This document shows positions 58,293 through 64,000 of a DNA stretch of 64,000 nucleotides, piece by piece (position 1 is the first letter of the stretch; every line of letters begins with the position of its first letter). The translations under genes were made by a program, and so were the position numbers. The notes beneath the pieces were generated by a model that did not search any database, was not told the origin of the DNA, and saw nothing but the letters and a program-made list of their open reading frames with translations. Source of the DNA: Chlamydomonas sphaeroides (Eukaryota > Chlorophyta > Chlorophyceae > Chlamydomonadales > Chlamydomonadaceae). Location: NCBI GenBank assembly GCA_001662425.1, contig BDDC01000289.1, forward strand, positions 8,720 to 72,719, read 5' to 3'.

Positions 58293-60339
58293 ATGCAACT
58301 GACACGGCAACTTGCATCTGCGGCTCACGGCGACCGGCTCTATGCCCGGCCGCTTGTCAGTCCGGCGGGGAGGACCCCGGCGCTGCCTGTGCCCTGCCGT
58401 CGCCCCTCGCCGTCAACCTCGCGGTCCATGGTCCGCGCCAGCAACCAGTCTGACAAGAGCTGGGGCGAGATCATATCTGAGGCTGGTGACGTGGCCAAGT
58501 GCGTGCACGGTACAGCGCCGTCCCGGCCCGCGGCGGGCCCAGGATGCAGCACCCACTGTGCAAAGGCAACCACCGCTACCGCCGGTCCCTTCTGCAGGTC
58601 GGTCTTCACAAAGCTCAAGGACTCAGCGACCAGCATCCTGCCCAGCCCCAAGCCTCAGGACGAGAAACCGGCCAGCCGGCCAAGGGCGCAGGAGGCGCCG
58701 ATAGCGCCCTCACTGGGTGAGCAACGAGCCCGTTTGCTGAGCGCAGCCGAGTGCCCACGCGTCTCGGTCACACAAACAAGCAACGGCAGCGCCAGGGGCG
58801 CTCCTTCGCTCTGCGCGCTGTGCACAACTCCATGGGGCGCGCCGTTTTAAGGCCCAATCTTCCATCGTGTCGCACAGCGCCGCGCCCATCTGTGCGACCC
58901 GCTTCTCCTCCCCTCCACCTCCCCTCCCCTCCCCCCCACGCACACATGCACTCCCCATAACCGCCTCGCCGGCACCCCTCCCGGCACCCCATCCCCAGGC
59001 GGTGGCCTGCTGCCCAACCTGCTGGGCCGGGCGGTGGGCGGGCTGCTCAACAGCGCCATGTCGTCTCTGGCCAAGCAGCTGGAGGAGGCGGCCAAGGAGC
59101 AGGCGGGCGTGTACGAGGAGGCGGTGGCGCGGATCACGGTGCGAGCGGGGACAGCGGGGAAAGGGGGCACAGGGGGGGGCCTGGGGCTTGGAGAAGGGGG
59201 CGGTTGCGGAGGCTGGCGCGGTTGGTCCCATGGGTGTGATGTGGGTCGGCCTGCGGATGTGGGGGGGCGCACAGGCCCGCGGGAGGCTAGGCTGGCGTCA
59301 GGAGGGCAGGTGCCATGTGTCACCGTGTGTGGTACGTGGGAGAGGAGCCCAGCGGGGCAGCAGCGGGCGCGTGCTGCTGCCTTGGGGTGTCGCCGTCCCA
59401 AGGTGTATGACGCTGCCCCCTTGCTCGCTGGCCCCCGCGGCGTGCTTGCAGAGCAGCGCCAAGCTGCGCGCGAGGTGCGCGGTTGCGAGGGTGGGGCTGC
59501 CCCCTGCGCCTGCCTCGCGGCCGTGCCGCTGCTGATGCTGTGGCGCGCTTCGGAGACCCTCTGCTAGCTTGCTGCGGCTGCATCGTGGCTGTGCCGCTGC
59601 TTGGCACGCTTCCTCGCGGCTCTGGTTGGTGTTGTCGTTGCTCGACTCGTGGCCCCTGCCCCTGTGGCCCGTCGCTGCCAGGCTGGGCACTGTCACGGTG
59701 GGCCCCCTCATGTCGCAGTCCTCCTCCTCGAGCAACATCAACGGAGTCGTCACCAAGCAGGCACGTGCCGTACGTGCCGTACTCGGTGAAGGGGCCCATG
59801 CGCCATGGACCCATGCTGCGGCCCGCTGAGCAATGAATCAGTGGTCTTGGCGTGCGTGTTGGTGCCGTGCCGTACTGCGCGCAGGTCGTGCTCATGATGC
59901 CGGTGTACGGCAGCGAGGGGGCGGCCGGCACGGCACAGGTGGCGGTGGTGGACGGCCCGGAGGCGGCGGGCGGCCGCAAGATGCAGATCTCGGTGAGACC
60001 TGGGGCCGGGCGCGGCGAGGGGCGTGGCACGGCTGAACGGGGCGGCGACGCAGCGCCTGCCGACCGCCCTTCTGTTGTAGAACCAGCGTGGAAGTCAGTG
60101 TAAGGTACCTAAGACAACCGCCATTACTGGCAGCCCAGGGACTCTAAGACTAGACCGGTTAGATTGCCGACCGCCCTTGCATCAACCGTATGTTGCGCTG
60201 GCCCACCGCCCCGATGCAGGTCCGCACGAGCGACGGCGGCGTGGTTGTGGTAGATGATGGGCCGGGGGGCATCAGCGGCGGTGGTGGCGGCGGCCGCGGC
60301 AGCGTCATCGATGTGGAGTTCAAGGAGGTCAAGAAGTAG
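58293..60339 (+). CDS. Conserved-looking plastid protein of unknown function
   Basis: Seven exons: 58293-58498, 58598-58716, 58999-59138, 59452-59474, 59682-59760, 59885-59992, 60220-60339 (264 residues). The first ~48 residues are rich in Arg, Ser, Ala and Pro, a plastid-type transit peptide. The mature part has a helical segment (SLAKQLEEAAKEQAGVYEEA) and then an alpha/beta part with LGTVTVGPLMSQSSSSSNIN, VVLMMPVYGS, ending VIDVEFKEVKK. The layout (soluble helix, then a beta-rich C-terminal domain with a Ser run) feels conserved, but I cannot name a family or function. Exon 4 is a 23-base microexon. The intron after 59760 begins GCACGT, a GC donor required by phase. The intron after 59992 contains the dispersed repeat at 60074-60166. 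Confidence 0.8.
60074..60166 (+). repeat. Dispersed ~93-bp repeat, copy 2
   Basis: Matches the reverse complement of 29431-29523 almost throughout. It lies inside the last intron of the plastid-protein gene, which implies insertion into an existing intron or origin with it. Confidence 0.78.
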
Positions 60340-61065
60340 CAGGCTTCCTCCTTGATACCTTTTATGGGAGTCTTGTTGGGTGTGGCGTGGCCACCAACCC
60401 ACCACTGTGTTTTATAGGGTGGCCGTGACAGCACTTGCCAACGCTGGCAAGTAACGGCTGGGCAGGGCGGTGCTGAAGCAGGGCAGCAGCAGTTGCGGTG
60501 GTGCCCATTTACTTAAGAACCGGCGTTGAAGTGCCCAGGGAAGGGGAGGCGAGCCAAGGGTGGTGGGGGAGGAGGTGGTACTAGGCGGCCAGGGGTGGCA
60601 GTGCGGTTTGGGTACTGTCTACTGTGGCTCTTGCGACGCATGATGGTATCTGGCGAGGCGGGAGCGAACGAGAACGCAGGAGAGGAGCGCAGGAGCATGG
60701 TGCGCAGGGGAGATGGTGCTCCCCTGATGGTGCGTACATATCATGTTATCGTGGTGCAGCACACCGGATGGTGCGCATTTGCCGCCTGTACGTCGAAACC
60801 CATGTAAGGTAGCATCAGGAGGCCTCCTCGGCAGGTCGAAACGTAACCGGGTGTCAGGGGGTGTACGGCTGGACTGGCTGGACCCCTGGGTCCTGCAGGT
60901 AGGCTTAATCAGCCAAGTTAATGAACAGCCCAGTGCAGATTTCCCACGGTCGCTAGCTATCTGCATCGTTGACGCAACGTATGACGCTAGCATGTATGGC
61001 CGCAGATGAAACCGCATTTGCCGTTTACGAGAGCAGCTTAGCGGCGCTCGCCTCCGTGCGTGACA
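60340..61065. other. Intergenic, 3' UTR and BTB promoter
   Basis: These 726 bases contain plus-strand TGTAA at 60803-60807, about 464 nt past the plastid-protein stop, and the promoter of the BTB gene. No gene is seen. Confidence 0.5.
60803..60807 (+). terminator. TGTAA polyadenylation signal of the plastid-protein gene
   Basis: The sequence context is CATGTAAGG; assignment is inferred from position only. Confidence 0.4.
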
Positions 61066-64000
61066 ATGTCTAACGCTGTACGAGCCTACCAGGCTGGCCT
61101 GTTCGGCAAAGAGGAGCGCTCCGACTGCAGCATTGCCTTCGTTCGCGAAGAAGGCGAGCGCGAGCTGCTGGCTGAGCTCCCTGCGCACTTGCTGATTGTA
61201 TCAGCAGGTAAGGCAGCCCTTCGGCTCCGTCCTCGCGTACCCCTCTCCACTCAGCCTCGCCCTCGAAATGCACTCTGCCGGCCCATCCTCCTCCCCCTCC
61301 ACCCGGCCCCCGGCCCAGGCTCGGCCTTCCTCGGCGCCCAGGCCGACCGCTGGGCGCCCGAGCACACAGCGCTCGGCAGCAAGCCGCAGCTACGCGTGCC
61401 TCTTACCAGCGCCGACGAGCTGGGTCCCGCCACAGCCGCCATCCGCTTCATCTACACAGGCACCCTGTGCCCCGAGCCCGGAGCGCCGCCCGCCTTCCCC
61501 AGCCTGCTGCGGCTGCGCCGCATCTCCGCCTACCTCGGGGTCGAGGGCTGCGTCGAGGCCTGCGACGCAGAGCTGCTCGCGCTGGCGGCGGCGGCGCCCG
61601 CGCCGCCGGCGCCGCCGCCGCTGCTGGCGGCTGCGCCATGCATGTGTTCGGCCACGCTGGCGGCGGCTCGGAGCTGCGTTGCCAGCATCGGCCAGCTGCA
61701 CGCCTGCCGCGACCTGCTGCCGCACCCAGACGACGACCCCACGGCGGCCGACCTGATCGAGGCGCTGTCGGCGACATGCCGACGCCAGCTGGTGGCCGCG
61801 GCGCGCGCCGCGTCCGCCGCGCTCACCGTCGGCGGCGGTGGTGCTGGTGGTGGCGGTGGCTGCAGCGGCGCGGCCGCGCTGACGCCACCCAAGCTGTCGG
61901 CGGCGCTGCTGCCGGAGCGCTGCGGCGGCGGGCCCGGCGATGAGCCCTTTGGCGCGCTGCTGGCGTGGGCGTTTGGCGAGGCGCCCGTGGCCCTGAGTGA
62001 CCCCGACTGCCGCTGCCAGGTGCCAGGGCCTGGCCGCCGCCCGCAGCTGCTCGCCTGCCTGCCTGCAGCGCGGCGCGGCGCGGCGCCCCCGAAGCCCTGC
62101 CCTGCGCCAGGGGGTGCTGCGCCCTGTCGGCGCTCAAGCCCTGGCCCTTTGTGCCCCTCTGTCCAACCGCCTTGGCAACCCCCCCCCTGCCTAACCGCCG
62201 CTGCCCAACCGCCGCTGTCCGGTACCCGCAGCTCGCATGCCTGCCGGCGGTGGCGCTGGAGGCGATGCTGTGCTCGGACGTGCTCGCGGCGGACGACGAG
62301 GCCAGCGTGCTGCTGCTGCTGGCCGAGTGGCTGCTGGCGGCGGACCGGCGGCCCATGCTGTCCGGCTGCGTAGTTGCCGGCAGCGACGTCGGCGGCGGCG
62401 ACCGGGGCGCCTCGGCGGAGGCGGTGCAGCGGCTAGCACGGTGGGGCCCCTGGGGCTGGGCCGCCGCCCATGCCTGCGTCGGGGCTACCGGGAACCCGGC
62501 AGAGAGGAGCCCTGCAATGTTGCCCAGCTTCCAGAGACGCACACGGCCGGCCGCCGTCCTATCCAGCCTTGTCCGCATGCCGCCGCCGTCGCCTCCCTGC
62601 TGCACACACTCGCCTGCCTGCTGCTGTGTCCCACGCCGGTCCTCCCCGGGTGCCGCCTGCCTGCCCTGACCTGCCCTGACCTGAGGGCTGCAGGCGCGTG
62701 CGGCTGAGCTGCATGTGCGAGGCCTACCTGCTGGCGGTGCTGCCCTTCCTGGCCTGGCTGCCGCTGGCGCCCGAGGAGCGCGCCTTCCTGCAGCAGTACG
62801 CGCTGGCGGCCGGCCCGCGGCGCGAGGGCCTGGTGCGGCGGTGTGGGCTGCAGGGCTAGGGGGGCCCTGGGGGAGCTTGAGCCTGGAAGGACCCCTAGCT
62901 GATGGCGTGGAGCGGCGGCTGGTGGATGCAGACGGGACAGAGCCCGCGAGGGGTCCGGGCCGCGAGGCAGCTGCATTAGCAGCTCTCCGGCTGCGGCTGA
63001 GGTTGTGCCTGGCCGTGCCGCCGCAGGTCCGGGCGGCGCGTTGGAGCTACGAGTGCGAGGGCCGCGAGTCGTGCGACTGGTACGCAGCTCCTGCGCGGCC
63101 GCGACACAGCGCGTTCTGGAGCTCCGCTCCCGAGGGTGCGCAGGGGGAGTTGGGGCCGGGGTGGCGTCGTGGGTGTGGGCCCATGGGCTCTTGCTGCAGC
63201 GGGGTGCGCAGGGGAGCTGGGCCTGCAGCGCCGCAACGCCTGGCCGCCCGCTGGCCCGCTCTGCTGCCCCTATGACACCGCAGCCTGCGACAGGCCTCCG
63301 GTGCGACGGCCGCTGCGCTGGCACATCTCCCAGGTGAGGGCGGCCGCCACGTACCCAGCAGACGCGCGCGACAGACAAACCCGCAAGCAATGGTTGAGAG
63401 CCGTAGCGCGTAGGCACGCACGGCCGACGCGCCGCTCTACCCGGGGCGCGCTGTGCCGCGTGTGGGGGTCTGTTCTACCCAACACTTGCAAACACGCCAG
63501 TGGCAAGCGGCGCATCGCCCGCATGCGGCCGTGCTGCCAGGGGTCAGGCGGCAGCACGCCGCCCTGGACCCAGCAGCCTCGGACAGCCGCGACCAGCCGC
63601 CGCCGCAGCCGCCGGCCCTCCCACGCCCGCTCCCTACGGCCCGTGGTGGCCGCCGTCCTCGCAGGCGGAGCTGGCTGCTCGGCTGCAGTCGCAGCTGCTC
63701 GGCTCCAGCCTGCTCGACGTCTTCTGCGTCGAGACCGTGGGCACCTTTGCCAACGGCCTGGGCTTCGTCGTCGCCAACGGCTTCGGTGCGTGCAGGCCCG
63801 CGCTCGCGCCCTTTTTTCTGCGCGCCATCGCCGACCAAACCTCCTGCGCCCTCCCTGCCGCACGCGGCACCTGCGTCTCCCCCGCCACCCATATGGGCAA
63901 ACCTACCCGCGCCCCTCCTGCCCCCCCTCGGCCCGCAACCCGCAGAGTGGGCTCCCGTGCTGGAGCACCTGCGCGACGGGCGCGGCGAGGCGGGGCTGCT
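61066..64000 (+). CDS. BTB/POZ-BACK domain protein (3' end beyond window)
   Basis: Nine exons in phase: 61066-61207, 61319-62019, 62232-62440, 62694-62832, 63027-63079, 63110-63135, 63212-63333, 63665-63785 and 63946 onward (at least 522 residues). A BTB domain begins RSDCSIAFVREEGERELLAE, with LPAHLLIVSAGSAFLGAQ and RFIYTGTL. A BACK-like helical region follows: VALEAMLCSDVLAADDEAS, LLLLAEWLLAADRR, VRLSCMCEAYLLAVLPFLAW. Next is a Cys/Trp-rich part (RWSYECEGRESC, FWSSAPEGELGLQRRNAW), then a stretch (LLDVFCVETVGTFANGLGF). BTB-BACK proteins commonly act as Cullin-3 substrate adaptors; substrate and partner are unknown. A 26-base microexon (63110-63135) is needed to keep frame. Poly-Ala and poly-Gly runs interrupt the second exon. 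Confidence 0.85.

Noticed and set aside
1..64000. CRISPR array, prophage or bacterial operon
   Set aside because: No spaced direct-repeat array and no phage or bacterial gene organisation; the spliced genes show this is nuclear eukaryotic DNA.

Overview
This is GC-rich (roughly two thirds G+C by eye) nuclear DNA from a eukaryote, best read as a chlorophyte green alga. The genes are dense in small exons. Their introns end in AG and mostly begin GTGCG, GTGGG or GTGAG. Several proteins start with plastid-type leaders, there is a plant-type two-component phosphotransfer protein and a plant-type DEG protease with a lumen signal, and TGTAA lies downstream of many stop codons, as in Chlorophyceae. 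I cannot name the species. All exon models were built by hand by joining splice sites whose reading phases agree; no transcript or database search was available.

Layout, left to right. 1-6820 (-): a long coiled-coil protein that runs off the left edge. 7325-8761 (+): a FAM241/DUF4605-like small membrane protein, divergent from it. 10513-11655 (-): a histidine phosphotransfer (HPt) protein. 12774-13353: a MITE-like element with long inverted arms. 14119-16301 (+): a NOT4-type RING protein. 18304-23161 and 24847-28368 (both -): two tandem WNK kinases. 29959-34790 (-): a GPALPP1/DUF3752 protein that also carries a J-domain. 35327-39629 (-): a plastid-type membrane-anchored O-methyltransferase-like protein. 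40211-41012 (-): a Tctex1 dynein light chain. 41676-46164 (-): a thylakoid-lumen type DEG protease. 46902-48138 (-): an unrecognised protein. 48596-51719 (+): a monoacylglycerol-lipase-like hydrolase. 51755-52087: a second, truncated copy of the MITE. 52635-56780 (+): a DBP2/DDX5-type DEAD-box helicase. 57526-57993 (-): an intronless LYR protein. 58293-60339 (+): a conserved-looking plastid protein. 61066->64000 (+): a BTB/POZ protein that runs off the right edge.

There is no operon and no obvious pathway cluster. Genes are organised as divergent pairs sharing short promoter regions (6821-7324, 48139-48595, 57994-58292) and as a long minus-strand run from 18 to 48 kb in which one gene's 3' end abuts the next gene's promoter. 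The strongest unusual signals are: WNK tandem paralogs sharing a nearly identical exon plus flanking intron (likely gene conversion); a similar block inside four otherwise different introns (possible introner-like sequence); four phase-supported GC-AG introns; two uncommon domain combinations (J-domain with GPALPP/DUF3752, and an LPA1-like membrane domain with a methyltransferase); and a small MITE family with three copies. I saw no convincing new defence or mobile system.
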